The notes under the pieces are model-generated. The model made no database searches. It saw only the letters and a list, made by a program, of their open reading frames with translations, and had not been told where the DNA came from. Of a stretch of 64,000 nt of DNA, positions 23,320 through 35,087 are shown one piece after another. Both the position numbers and the translations under genes were made by a program. The stretch comes from Acheta domesticus. Its lineage: Eukaryota; Arthropoda; Insecta; Orthoptera; Gryllidae. The first letter of the stretch is position 1, and each line of letters opens with the position of its first letter. The stretch lies in assembly GCA_031308135.1 (NCBI GenBank), contig JAHLJT010000631.1:178614184-178678183 (forward strand). The letters run 5' to 3'.

Positions 23320-24045
23320 TCTTCCCTTTGTGAGGTCTTTGTGCGCCGGCAACGCTCTAACGTGCGTCTGTGTTCTAGTGCATGGTTTGTAGTCAGACTT
23401 ACCACATTCAGATCGGGCGTTGGGGATGGCAATTTGAATTTCGGGGCTGGATCAGAGCTTTTGTAATGTTGAATACTGTGTGATGGGATAACCGGAATAG
23501 AAAGCATTGATGTATCAGGTAATGTAATGAAAAATGACTTACATAATGGTTTTGATATTAACCTACATGTACAGTTGCCAATCGTAGATATATTTTCTCT
23601 GATGTACTAAAACCTTACAAGTTATTTACGAGGCTAAGATAATATTTTTTGACAATAAACACGGGATGAAAAACTTCATACAACAAAGCTGTATACATCT
23701 CTTTGTAACTAAACTCTATCAAACATTTTGCACACTTTACAGCCAGACCACGTATTGCGTTCCATCACAAACGTCTCATATATACAACCGTTGTGTGATT
23801 GAGGGTAAATCTCAATTTATTAAATTAAGATTTACTTTCAATCACTGTGTTTACAAAATTTCACTGGATATCAAATAGTCAATTGACTTTTACAAGAGAA
23901 TTCGACGTTTTGCATTTGGCTGACCACCAGTGTCAGAAACTGGGGGCACCCTGAATACCTAAACCTCAAAAAAGTTTTTCAAAACGCACAAATGGATTCA
24001 TTTTGTAGATCACAGCCTAGGCGAATGTGTAACTTAAAGCTCTTA
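23320..24045. other. AT-rich DNA without genes
   Basis: Unrecognised short frames only. Confidence 0.6.
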
Positions 24046-24050
24046 TATCA

Positions 24051-24130
24051 GGGTTGTCTAATTTAAAAAGGATTATGGGCGACATATAGAATTCTAATTA
24101 AGCCCTGAGCTGCATCGAAATTTAAGACGG
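24051..24130 (+). mobile_element. Possible hAT-like transposon terminus (remnant)
   Basis: CAGGGTTGTC followed by a stretch including GGGCGACATAT and CTGAGCTGCATCG resembles the usual beginning of decayed hAT-type elements (CAGGGTTGTCCAA, then GGGCCACAT, then GGCCGCAT). No matching end in inverted orientation was found at the expected place. The resemblance is from memory of the family style and is weak. Confidence 0.25.
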
Positions 24131-24297
24131 TTTTTACCCTAACTACTGAGATTATACTGTATATAACTACTTTTATATATATAATACAGGTTGTTCGGGG
24201 AGGAAACGTCAAAACTCCGAAAATAAGCTCTTTAGACAATTCTAAGCATACTTTGCCCAATAAACTACGTGGATATTCCGATATATATTGTCATTCA

Positions 24298-25380
24298 TCA
24301 ACGAGAAAAGTAAATAGAAAACAATGAAGCAAGGAATTTGAAAGTGGCGCGGACGTGGCGAATCGGGTGAGCGAGCTCTGCGGACGGGTCCGCTACGCGA
24401 ACCGAGCAGAACGCTTCAGAGGGAATATTCAGTGTGGTGCGAAGCGAGCGGGCGAGCAGGGTGTGCGCGTGACTAGAGGAAGACTGAATCCAACGCAGTC
24501 GGTGACCAAATAATGTCATAGGGAGTACCGCAAACGTGACATCGAGTGACGAAGAACATTATAATGTGGTATAATCTCCAAATTAAGTGGATAAGAATTA
24601 TAAATGCGAGAATAGCCGCCCAGGCGAACGGTAAAGGTAAGACCGCACGAGGACGAGGCTCGTCGCGTGGTGTCGGGGACCAAACCAGCGCAGTTTTCGG
24701 AATGATTTGTTAAAACGTGGAAGCAGCCATGAATATCACCCATGCGATGTAGTAGGGTATGATATTCGGAGACATTATAATGAACAGAGAGGCGATCGAC
24801 GTGGTAGCCGTGTGAGTGCGGGGAGGTGCAACAAACACGAGCTATGTGCGCTAATACAGGATTGTGAATAAAAGTCAGCAGGGAGTAAGCGGTTGTGGAA
24901 CCTAGATCTATCACGGCGTATGCGGCATCCTGCGTAGTTTAGCGTAGCAAACGGCTGGCGGTCGCGAGGTCGGTAGCGTAGCGCAGTAGTCCGTTGTCAC
25001 AGAGCGAGGTGAGAAACGACGTGAGTCGAGCGGTGTCGACGCAGCCCGAAGGGGAAGATACGACGAACAAGCGTCGTCTAGAGCTTCGGCACATCATTGC
25101 CTGCTTCGGGGGACGGTGGAGTGAGTAAGGAATTCAATAACAGGTGTTTCCCGGGAATTACATGAACAGTGGTAGGCAGAATTCGATTGTCTAGGACAGA
25201 CCTGCACAACGCCTGCTCCCGCGGGCATTCTGCACTTTCGAGCCAGTTTTCTGCCCGCGATAGCGCCGAAAGTGCAAGTAGTGGGGAGTAGGAAGCTTTG
25301 CGGGGAGGGAAGAAGTCTGACGTAACACGACGAGGCGCGTAGATTGAATGCCTAGGCACCTAATACAATTATCCATGCTG
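24298..25380. other. GC-balanced, transcript-like block of unknown nature
   Basis: About 1.1 kb differs from its AT-rich surroundings by balanced base composition and many CpG words, with abrupt edges. On the plus strand it holds splice-donor-like words (AAAGGTAAGA at 24633-24642; GAGTGAGTAAGG at 25119-25130), and the palindrome GCGGACGGGTCCGC at 24380-24393. Minus-strand frames of 132 and 93 residues match nothing I know. Candidates are a 5' exon or promoter region, or the leader of a long-terminal-repeat element. I cannot choose. Confidence 0.35.
25220..25276. other. Interleaved inverted repeats (pseudoknot-like)
   Basis: Two perfect inverted repeats interlock: CGCGGGCA (25220-25227) with TGCCCGCG (25252-25259), and TGCACTTTCG (25231-25240) with CGAAAGTGCA (25267-25276). 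The order a-b-a'-b' is the topology of an H-type pseudoknot if transcribed. Confidence 0.75.
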
Positions 25381-25384
25381 CAAA

Positions 25385-26055
25385 ATTATATACCCACTTG
25401 TTTAAATGGGCAATGTCTAGAATTTCAAGTTACAAAGGCTATAATTCACTGTTTACGTTCTGTGAACTGCTGCGTATCCACTTTTGTATCCATCACAGTA
25501 TGCATTTTTCTTTTTTTAATTTAAAAAAAATAACATGCTCATTGTGACTCTTAAGCAATATTTTAAAGCAGTAGCATTTAAAAAAACTTTATTACTTATT
25601 TCTAACTAGCAAAAAATTACAATTTAAAAATTGATTGTTCGCTAGGAATGTTATACTCTCCAAATCATAGCAAAATGAAGAAAATTATGAGAAGAATCGG
25701 GAAACGGGAAAGTAAAAAATATGCTTCAGCTTTGATAGAACCATCTTATTCAATTAAACATAGTTAATGAAAAAAAATAGTTTTTTGATGTCATCATCAT
25801 ACAAAAACAATTCAGTATCATAATTGTGTGTTTAGCAAAACAATAATTTATGAGTTCATCGGAGTAGAGCGAATGACCTTATCAGCCCGAGACGCAATTA
25901 TAATACTTGGTATCCAAATCAAATATGTATAATTAGTTGTATTTCATATTTCACACTGTCATATATCGACAACAAACATTTACAATATAATACAAAAGGC
26001 AATATTAATTGAACTGTATGTGACAGTCATGTTCTCGCTGATTGCTCTTGAAATT
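25385..26055. other. AT-rich DNA without genes
   Basis: Nothing recognised. Confidence 0.6.
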
Positions 26056-26059
26056 TACG

Positions 26060-26230
26060 TGCTATGATTCGGATTCCGCCTTCTAATTGGTGGTCCCCAC
26101 TCTTAGAATGAGTCTCATCCCCACCCTTCATCGATTTTCGCATTTGCCCCCGAGCTGCTCGCGCGCAGCTCCTGACGTCAGTGAAAGTGCAAAATGCTGT
26201 GCAGATCTGGTCTAGGATAACCAGGAGGAG
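26060..26230. promoter_or_regulatory. GC-elevated block with palindromic sites
   Basis: Contains CTGACGTCAG (26171-26180), a full CRE-type palindrome, a perfect inverted repeat GAGCTGC/GCAGCTC with a 6-base spacer (26151-26170), an ATTGG box and TTCATCGATTTT. The concentration of palindromic sites in about 170 bases within AT-rich DNA suggests regulatory DNA; function is inference. Confidence 0.3.
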
Positions 26231-26612
26231 TAATGGGAAATAATGTTTGGGTTATAATGGAAGGATGGGAAATTGGGGTTTTAATGGAAGGACGAATTGT
26301 GTATAGTCAATTTCTGTGAATGTATTTGTTTGTGGGTAATGATTTGTTTTGTGTATTGTTAAGATACCTTATTTCTCTTACAATTCATAAAACTGACGTA
26401 TTCGTCAAAGGAAAGAAAAGTGTGAAATTTAATTGTATTTGTATAAATCGTGTTAAAAGTAATTAATGTGAATATAACTATGTTATTATCAAGGTAACCC
26501 CCCTAACAATGATTCCATGTCCTCATTAAATATGCTATATCTCCAGAAAGTGAGATCTTTATGTGCTTAACACCCTCAAATTTATAAAATTAAGGAAGTA
26601 AAGGTAAGTTTC

Positions 26613-26613
26613 G

Positions 26614-26660
<47 letters not shown>
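26613..26660. repeat. (TA)n microsatellite
   Basis: TA repeat with one CA interruption near its left end. Confidence 0.95.
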
Positions 26661-26663
<3 letters not shown>

Positions 26664-26757
26664 TAATGCACATACGAGAAAATTAATATACCATTAAATA
26701 AAAATAAGATGAATTGTGAAATTGTATTGTATTCGGTTGGTAGATTAATATTTTTCA

Positions 26758-26830
26758 AAGCAGTAACGGGCCGCACAAAAAGATCCGGCGGGCCATATGC
26801 GGCTCGCGAGCCTGCCAGTTGAAAATCATT
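26758..26830. mobile_element. Possible hAT-like transposon terminus (remnant)
   Basis: GGGCCGCACAAAAAGATC, GGCGGGCCATATGCGGC and CGCGAGCCTGCCAGTTG follow each other, the pattern typical of the GC-rich subterminal part of arthropod hAT elements (GGCGGGCCGCATGCGGCCCGCGGGCC). The extreme terminus is decayed. If paired with 24051 the element would be about 2.8 kb, but the terminal bases do not prove this. Confidence 0.35.
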
Positions 26831-26834
26831 TTCT

Positions 26835-29095
26835 TACATGAACCTGAAAAATCAAGCCGCATTCTAAAAGTAGTGTCGTAATGAACCTTCTTCTAATTTG
26901 CATATAAATTATCCAATATTACGTATATTGGTGCCAGGTCGTTGATAAAAAAGAATTCAATGGTCTAAAACCCTAAATATATTGTGTAGTACTAATTAAT
27001 TGCTTTATCATGAGCATTATGTTGCGATTCTGTGTGATAATGCTGTATGTACTAAATGTAGAAAGAGCACTTCACTCAATTTTTACATGAAAGTAGTTTT
27101 AAAATGTAAAGTGGAGTATTCTTGCGTATTAAGATCTCGGAGAAGGCAGTCTTTGCTTTTCAACTAATTAACTCTGTCCAAAGAACCTGCTTTCAGAGGA
27201 GTGAAGTCAAGAGGCGTACGAGTGCAAATGGAGTTTTCTTTTCTTCTGATTTTATGAAATGATCTAGAAGTACCCGTGAAATTACAGTCGAATGTTTATT
27301 TAGCTCCCTTTCTGAAGTAATTTTCTAAGATAATGGTAAATAAGAAATTTTACTGTTTCCTATACCTAAAAGATGTTTTCTTTTGTAAAGGAACTTAATT
27401 TATCTTTCACGGGTCAGATTATGATCCTCAACCAAAAACGTACTTCACAGCATTCACAGCATGAAGGACATACAGAAAGGATTTTTTATGCTGTAAGTTT
27501 TAGAATCTAATGAAGTGCTCAAAGTTATTTTACCGCGAAAATAATTAAAAAATAAATGTTTATAAAGGCAGTAAAGTATAAAATAAAATAACTTTATTTT
27601 GTCTTCTAAGCCTCCTTGGTAAACTTAAAACAGCGTTATTATTCATTACAAGTGATGAAAACGATCGTACAAGGTTGCAATGTGAGGCAAAAGAAAAACA
27701 TTACCGGTGTTTAGGTATAGATAAACCCCCGCATTGACTTAACTTATTGAATCAATAGGCATTTCCAGATATGCCAGACATTGTTTATTTAAATCATATC
27801 TGAAGCGCTTGTTCCAGTCATGTGTGGGGGTGATTTTAATTGAAGCTCTGCAGGTTGATATTTGCTATGTTCTTTCCAGGACGTAGGAATCAAGAAATTG
27901 CCGTTACTTTGCCAAAAACTAAAGTTTTAATTTCATCACTTTGTATATTTTAGTTATGTCCTATAAAAGTGCGATATGTAAATTTAAAAATGTTTAATGG
28001 AAGAGGTATCTCAAAATATACCAGGTATGTAGTTGCCATCTCTTAGCTTTATTTGGGCTGCACTGGCTTGTGCTAGCAATCGTGACATATAGTGCTTTTC
28101 TCTCGATCCACGAAATAGATGAGAAAAGAGAGAGAGCAATAAAATGTTTTCTCGAGCCTGGAGAGCAAACGTTACTTAACGGAAGTGTCGTGGTTACCTT
28201 AGTTTGAAGGATCATTATCCCACATTGGGGATTTACATCTTTTCATATCTTAAAATTTACCTCTACGACCACACTAATAATACGAATAATAGTTGAAAGA
28301 GAACAGTCTAATATTCCGTAACGTTTGTTTCTGTCACGTGTAATTAAAAATAAGCCTTCATGACATGGAAGTAGCTATGTTACTTAGTTTAAATATGAAC
28401 GAAATAAAATTTTTCCGCAAAATCTTTTTTCCCGCAGTTTGCCAACGTCGAGTAAAACACGCTTTCAAAGCAAATATTTCGTGTAATTGCGTTTAATTTT
28501 ATGTTATTTTTTATTTAACCTCCTTATAAAAATAACATTTGTATTTTGAAAAATATTTGGAAAAATATTCTTGAAATTGAATACTATCTTATTTGCTTTT
28601 CTCTTTAGTTTTAGTTAAATTCAAGAAAAACAGCACATCCACAAAATAAATAGAATAATTTGGCATGACTAATGAGCAAATTGGAGAAGAAGGAAACAAG
28701 GAATTTGGCGCTGTCTCTGAGACAGAACATAATGCAACAATGATGACGGTTGAATGCGTGTACAAGAGAAAACGAATTTCAAAATGACATCATATATCAA
28801 TCTTTTTAAATAAAAAAGGCTACCAATATGGGCACTAAATTAACTTTTAATAATATAACCTAGTTTCCGAACGTACAGCCCCTCAATTGCTGAAATTCTA
28901 ATTATGGTCCCGTCATTCAAAAACCATTTTTACAACAATTTCATTTTATTACCTTAAAAATTGAGTATATTATGAAGAGAATTCATAGATTAATCGAAAT
29001 TATCAATATTGCCGTCATAACTTCAATTAGGTCGAACAATTGTTGATAATAACAAATTATAACGTGATTAATTATTGATTTTCATTTAACAAAAT
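26835..29095. other. AT-rich DNA without genes
   Basis: About 2.2 kb with no recognised gene, repeat or hairpin. Confidence 0.6.
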
Positions 29096-29099
29096 GAGC

Positions 29100-29570
29100 A
29101 TTCAGGGAGTGTTTTGTACTGGGATAGAAGCGCTTTCACATGACGTATTCCCGCGGCGTACTTTTGACGTTAATCACCTCCTGAGCAATGCTTTCATTTT
29201 TCTTCCGCGAGGTTGGGGGATGGGGGGACTGGTCTCGTTTACCTGGTCGCACCGTCCCCGCGCGCCGCCACGCCGCACCGCGCCCCGCGCCTTCTGCTTT
29301 TTGCCGTGGGGCAGTCTGCCGCGGCCGGGTATTCCCATTTGTTGGTGGCGACGAACATCCAGTTCTTAATGAAGGAGTGGACGCAACGCCCGGCGCCGCC
29401 TGCTCCGCCCTCTCGCCCCTCCCCTCCCCTCCCCAACCCGTCCCTCCCGTGGGGCCCAAGATTAATGAGACTGATTGTCAGGGCGCTCTTTCAGCGACAA
29501 ATTAACTCCTTGGAGCTCCCGAGGTGGAGGAGGAAGTCCGACGCGTTCGAGTAACGGCCGGGGAAGACTT
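29100..29570. other. CpG island
   Basis: GC- and CpG-rich with runs of C-triplets (CCCCTCCCC at 29415-29435). Frames of 60-113 residues overlap on both strands. At the right edge TTAATGAGACTGATTGTCAG (29462-29481) is an AT-core word reminiscent of Pbx/Meis-type sites. No coding support. Confidence 0.55.
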
Positions 29571-29574
29571 GCGT

Positions 29575-30335
29575 CTCCCTCCTTTCGATCCGCTTGCTTT
29601 TCAGTTTACGCATTTTGCTTTCTGGTTTACTAAACGGAAAGATGGATTGGATTTCGAAATTGCGCTCCTCCCACCGATGTGTTTTTGACATAAAATCCTA
29701 TCTTCATATTCTGTTACCATTAAACAGAATTATATTTTTTGTCTTTAAATTGCGAAGTACTTTTGCTTAAAATATACTCTTGTACTTTTTACATAAAAGG
29801 AGAAATATCCTGCTAGTAGAAAATATCAACATTACTCGTCATTTGTAAAATGTCAAAGGTTTTGTATTTGCAAGTTGCTTCACTGTTGCGTGTTTAAATT
29901 CTTGTATACTTGAAACTAAATTCTTCTTTCGAAAATTTTGTCGCGATGAATTTCTTATACTATCGATACACATGGAAATTGAAGAAATTCTACAAATTGC
30001 CATTTTATTGGAAAATTATTTTATTGTGAAAGGAGATATTTCTTTCACAGACAAACGAAGATTTAAATTTACCTACCAGATAAATTGCGCAATACGTGTC
30101 TTACATTTTGGCAAATACTAGTGGTGCTACAGAAACGCCATAGACATTCCTGTATTAGTTTTGTATTTCCTTGGGTCTTGGCTAGCTATTCATACTTGCC
30201 ACATAATCTTGCCAGCTGCCATCACACATTTTTTTGACATTTTCTTAATTTTTCGTTTTCCCAACGCTTGAACGGAAATAATAATTTTAGAATATTAAAG
30301 AACTCTAAAACCTCGACCTAAATGGCAATTATCTT
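29575..30335. other. AT-rich DNA without genes
   Basis: Nothing coding. GTGCTACAGAAACGCCATAG (30124-30143) recurs in altered form at 62880-62899. Confidence 0.55.
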
Positions 30336-30342
30336 TGAAACA

Positions 30343-31480
30343 TTTGGAGCTGTTTTCAAGAAAATGGCATTTATGCGCTACTAAAAATGTGAAATTTAAA
30401 GCTCTTTTTCACAGAAAAGTTTTGAGTTTTCGCAAAACTTCATTTGAAGTTATTTGAAGTACGAGTACATCAACTCACAAATACAATAGCGATTACCAAT
30501 GGCTGGTTATGTGCATATTAAAGATGTGAGAGGCCTTTCAAACAAAAAACATTTGTGTAATTTTTGGAAAAATAAAAAAATAACTCAAAATAAACCTTAC
30601 GTCATATCAAAGAGTGCATTTAGCACTATCCGATCAAAAAGTTAAAATAAATTTTTTCTAGCCATTTATGAGAAAATGGCGTTTGAGCGTTTCTGGAAAT
30701 GCGGAATTTTGACCTGGTTATCACAGTTGTTTTCGAGAAACTTTACTTGACGGAATTTTGACCTGGTTTTCACAGTTGTTTTCGAGAAACTTTACTTGAC
30801 ACTATTTAAAGCATATGTACTCATTAATAAAATAATGTCAACAAATCGCCTCTAATGTAAATATTAAGGACGTGAGAGTCAAAGTCAAAAAAATTACATT
30901 TTTGCAACTTTTGAAAAAACAAATGAATAGAGCAATATGACGTTAATGTCATTTCATTGAGCACATTTAGTACTATTCGTACCTAAAGTTTAAAGAAAAA
31001 AATTTGGAGCTGTTTTTTGAGAAAATCTTGTTGGTGTAATTTTTTAAAATTACACATACTTCAGGTAATATTGCGCGAAAACTGCCTAAAAGATTTAAAA
31101 AATGTATAGGACCTTAAAGAAAGAACTCACTATGAAGAACAAATTTTATTTGAAGGAAAAATCTCTGTCTTCAGTTTTGTACTTGGAGAAAGACATCAAA
31201 ATATTCGAACTTTCACAATTTTCGAAAATTCGGAGTTATTCGTGAAATTTGGACGTATGCCCCCATAATAAGTGTATTTTACTCTATTATTACAAGAAAC
31301 TAAAAAATTTGGAGCCGTTTTTGAGAAAATTTTGAAAATGTCCTGGTGTCTTCATGTATAGTACCTCCAAATTTTGAAGAATCTTTTTCAAAATCTCAAA
31401 GCTGTGACTAAAACCAAATCGATCGGGAAATATTCATTTTGAAAGAAATCGTATCAATGGTTTAGGCACTAGTAGTGTTC
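30343..31480 (+). repeat. Diverged tandem array, ~300-bp unit
   Basis: The unit start TTTGGAGC(T/C)GTTTT(T)GAGAAAAT or a close relative recurs at about 30343, 30657, 31003 and 31308. Spacings are 314, 346 and 305; the second becomes 297 when a 49-bp internal duplication is removed. Units also share GCACATTTAGTACTAT-like words near their ends (30620 and 30960 areas). This is an old satellite-like or multimeric repeat. A related tract lies inverted at 22400-22800. Confidence 0.65.
30702..30799 (+). repeat. 49-bp tandem duplication
   Basis: Bases 30702-30750 and 30751-30799 are identical except one position (A to T within GGTTATC/GGTTTTC). It is a recent direct duplication inside the older array. 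Confidence 0.95.
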
Positions 31481-31530
31481 ACAGACGGACAGACGAAGGG
31501 ATAGACGGATGGATGGACAGACGGACGTTT
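31480..31530 (+). repeat. GACA/GACG/GATG short tandem repeat
   Basis: Tetranucleotide-type repeats (ACAGACGGACAGACGAAG and following) of about 50 bases at the right end of the ~300-bp array. Confidence 0.85.
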
Positions 31531-31534
31531 TCCT

Positions 31535-32020
31535 TTCAATTGGTTTTTCGGTATCAAGGACTCACAAAAGAGGGATTATGGCTGCACAACGTGTTCTGCA
31601 CCACTGGCTGCACACATTTTTTCCTTAATTTAGCAACTGATTTTATCCACTTTTTCGTTTTCAGGTCCCGGCATTGAATTTTTTTGAGCCGAAAATCGGC
31701 CGTTTTTTTGCGCGGCATTACCTAACTTTCCCTATCCTACGGATATTACTCCGTATATACGTACGTAAACGGAAAAGTAAAAAATAGGAATTTTGTGAAC
31801 ATTTTTCTTCACAAACAATAAATTATAACTTTAGAGAGGTGTTGTTATTTTTGTACTCTGGTGACTATTCCAATATATATTTTTGTTTATGGTGATTATT
31901 CTATACATATTTTTTGTTTAAACATGAAAAGTCTTAGAAAGTTTAAATTCCTACAGAAAAAAATATTTGTTGACTAATTGTCGAAAGTTATCAATTTACC
32001 TTTATTTCTGACATTCATAT
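31535..32020. other. AT-rich DNA, possible continuation of repeat
   Basis: ACACATTTTTTCCTTAATTT and TTTTTCGTTTTC at about 31614-31665 loosely resemble 30223-30262 left of the array, so the array may be flanked by related sequence. No gene visible. Confidence 0.4.
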
Positions 32021-32026
32021 ACTTAA

Positions 32027-33953
32027 CCCTTTGTTTATTGAGTGGGTACAACCTGTGCCCACATCGTATATTGCGATGTGTCGTTTGAACATCGCACTCG
32101 CCACCCCAGCGTCACGCCACATTAACAAGAAGCTCGCAAGGACAACGCGTCCCTCGCGCCGCTTGAATCAGTTCCGCACAGCTGCGTAGGCCCCCCGAAA
32201 CCCTCCACCATATATTCAACCCCCTTTGTCCATACTACAGAATGATTGACTTCTGGAACAACTACGTTAGGGTCTTGGCGCTAGCACGCAGCAAGATAAT
32301 CCCTTAAGTCCTCTAAACATATCAAATGCCGCGACAAAAGAACCATGTGCACACTTCTCTGTGCTAAACAAAAGACATCCAATGGCCGCGAAAGGAAGAG
32401 ATCATTTATCCAATCAGCTCACAAAATAACATAGAAAATTCTGGAACCCTACAAACCGACCTATGAGAGCGCTAGGGCAGGAAGCACGTGATAACCCTTG
32501 CATGGTGCGAGAGAAAGAAGGGGGAAGAAATACAGCGAGAAGCTAAAACTTCAGACAGGCGAAAAACACGAGAGAGGGTGGTCGAGCAGGAATAGCATAG
32601 GACAGTCGAAATCTTCAACAACTTAAAAGTTACAGTTAGAGAGCGGCCGAACATCGGTTTTTAGAGATCATTAGTGAGAGCAACGGTAAAAAGACGACAA
32701 TAGCGGTTGGTGAGAGGCAAACATTGAGCCGACCACCACGAGATCTGCCCGGCCTTCGCCCAACCGCGGAATTTATTCCAAACAGCCAGATTTTGGCTTC
32801 CAACATCATACGCGGTCCAGGTGATCGTGTGACGGCCTGAGACGCGCGCCAGCGCTACGTAATTGCTGCGCTGACATTCACCGCTGACATCCCGAGCGCC
32901 GGCGCCTTCATCACGAGGGACAGTTGTGAGGCTGGCGTTACAACGCTCCAGCGGCGCTCCTGTGGGTCCTGCCGCATCAGTCCATCGATCGGTGAGCAAT
33001 CCCGTCGCGGTGACGTAGCCATTACGCCATCATCAACTTGTAAGTCATCTTCATCATCATCACTTATTTGATAACCAAAAACAGTAATTCAGTGTTTGCA
33101 AGAACAGTTTTCATAATAAATGTGTCCCCGCCATTTTGGACGGGTGAAAAAGACTAAATTCTGAGTCAAGTGTTTATTATTTCAAAACAAAGAAACCATT
33201 GCAATCCCTCGACCCAGGGCACTCACCCCTGAGACGCTCAACGCCGGCAGCAAAATCGCAGGTAAGTGGGCGTGCGCTTGGCACCCCTTTTAAATAAATT
33301 TAGCGCATGTCCCCACCTGCTACAACGGAAATGACCGTCATACCATCAGTGTGTCGGCGCTTCCATTCTGTGGTGTGACCCCCTTCCGATTCCGTTCCAA
33401 AGAATCTGCATCAGACGTGGGCGGTTGCATCACAATATATTTTTTTTAATTTATTGATAGTTTAAGAATATAATTCTCGCAATTCGTGTTTTGACCTTTT
33501 AAGCTTTTATTAGTAGATTATACGAGGAAGTTTTTTTTGTATATTTAGTATATAAAAACTTCAAAATGTCTACAAAACAATTGACAGTCAACAGTCCTTG
33601 ACAATTGACATTAGCCCTTATTTTAAGCCTATCGTAACTAGAACTATTTTTAAAACGTTCACAAAATATGTAAAATACCCTCCCCTTTAATGAATTCTGG
33701 GTCTGAAGAAACTGCTATCTTTTAGTAAAACGTCCATTTAAAAATAAAATATAATGAATATATTTATATTTCTAATTAAAATAAAATTACCTTAATTAAA
33801 TGCTAGTATAAACAACGAGTATATCCGCAATTCATGTTATCATAATTGTATTATAATATAAATATACAAAAACAATATTTATTTTGGTATGTCCAAAGCG
33901 TAATATCTAGCCAGTAAAATTAAAAAAATCTATTTATCTTAAAAAACGAAGGG
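32027..33953. mobile_element. piggyBac-like non-autonomous element bounded by TTAA
   Basis: The left end TTAA-CCCTTTGTTTATTGAG (TTAA at 32023-32026) and the reverse complement of the right end TTAA-CCCTTCGTTTTTTAAG (TTAA at 33954-33957) agree at 13 of 16 positions after the TTAA. Insertion at TTAA and CCC-starting ends are hallmarks of piggyBac elements. A subterminal hairpin GTGGGTAC/GTGCCCAC follows the left end. The interior (32040-33310) is GC-balanced with splice-donor-like words (GCAGGTAAGT at 33258-33267; CGGTGAGCAA at 32990-32999) and an AATAAA at 33116. No transposase is visible; the longest frame is 112 residues, minus strand, unrecognised. Length 1927 bases. Confidence 0.5.
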
Positions 33954-33959
33954 TTAATT

Positions 33960-35055
33960 GAATACATTGTTGTTGGTTTTATTTTGTAATGGTATGTAAT
34001 TTCAATATATAATTTACAGGGATTGTTCAAAAGTGACAGGTCATTTTTTTTAAAAGTTAAAACACAAAAAATAATTACATAATTTAGATTATAAATGATA
34101 AATATACAAGATTAAATTATTTAAATATAAAATTTATATTCTATTCTGAAGCATAATGATAGATGAATGAATTACATGGAATCAAACCGCCCTACTGACT
34201 AATGAAGGCCGTGTTTGCACCACGCTATGCGACGTTGGTTTTTTTTTTGTTTTTTTAATCAGGGTCTTAACGGATCATAAAGTAGTTCTCTCTCTTCTCG
34301 CCGAATAATTCTGAATCTGATCTCTATGCCTCACCTAGTACGAAATTTTTCTACCATACACGAGAAGATAATCTCATATTTGGTTTGTATCGTACGCTCC
34401 ATATTTCGGCTACTACTCTTATTTTCTTAAATATACTAATGGCATGAGTGAGTTCAGTTGTTTTCTGTTTTCACTTCATAATAACATCGGAATCGCTGAC
34501 AGTGAGATATATGTAACTCCGGCAAAATTCATCTAATAAAATGTCCGAATTTAAGGACTCTTACAACTATGACTTGTTCAAACTCGGTTCTGTCAGTGAT
34601 GTTTATGTTATTGTTGTTAATTCATTCTTTCTCATAGAGTACAAGTCTCAACGTGCCTCACCTACCACGTCTGTACTGCCTGACGTCACACAATTCTTGC
34701 ATAATTTGTTCCATCGACTATATTTTTTAGAACATTTTAAAAACTTTAGTTTTCAAGGGTTTTAAAAAACTCAAGTTTTCAAGACGCATTATAGTAACAA
34801 ATTATTTGTTTAAAGATAAAATTATCATGACAACGTGCCATACATGAACTTCACGGCTGCCGATACACGTTAACATTTGACTTTCAGATCGATACTCAAT
34901 CCACCAAAGTAATGCAATCACGAACTACCTACACACCCTCCGTGCCTACTGGTGCAAATTTCCACAATTAGCTAATTCGGGAACACAGAAGTGTCGAGCT
35001 AAACGTAACATGATCAAATAAATTATCTCCATCGGCTGAGAAGTTGTTGATACCA
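33960..35055. other. AT-rich DNA without genes
   Basis: Nothing recognised. T10-GTTTTTTT run at 34241-34257. Confidence 0.6.
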
Positions 35056-35073
35056 GCGCACGCAGTGCGAAAG

Positions 35074-35087
35074 TGATTAATTAATCA
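35074..35087. promoter_or_regulatory. Homeodomain-type palindrome
   Basis: TGATTAATTAATCA is a perfect 14-bp palindrome with two TAAT cores, the form bound by dimers of paired-class homeodomains in animals. It stands at the left edge of a GC-rich block (35090-35240). Function is inferred from the motif only. Confidence 0.3.

Noticed and set aside
24051..26830. A single 2.8-kb hAT element joining both hAT-like ends
   Set aside because: The terminal bases do not form an inverted repeat and no 8-bp duplication was found, so the two ends are listed separately.
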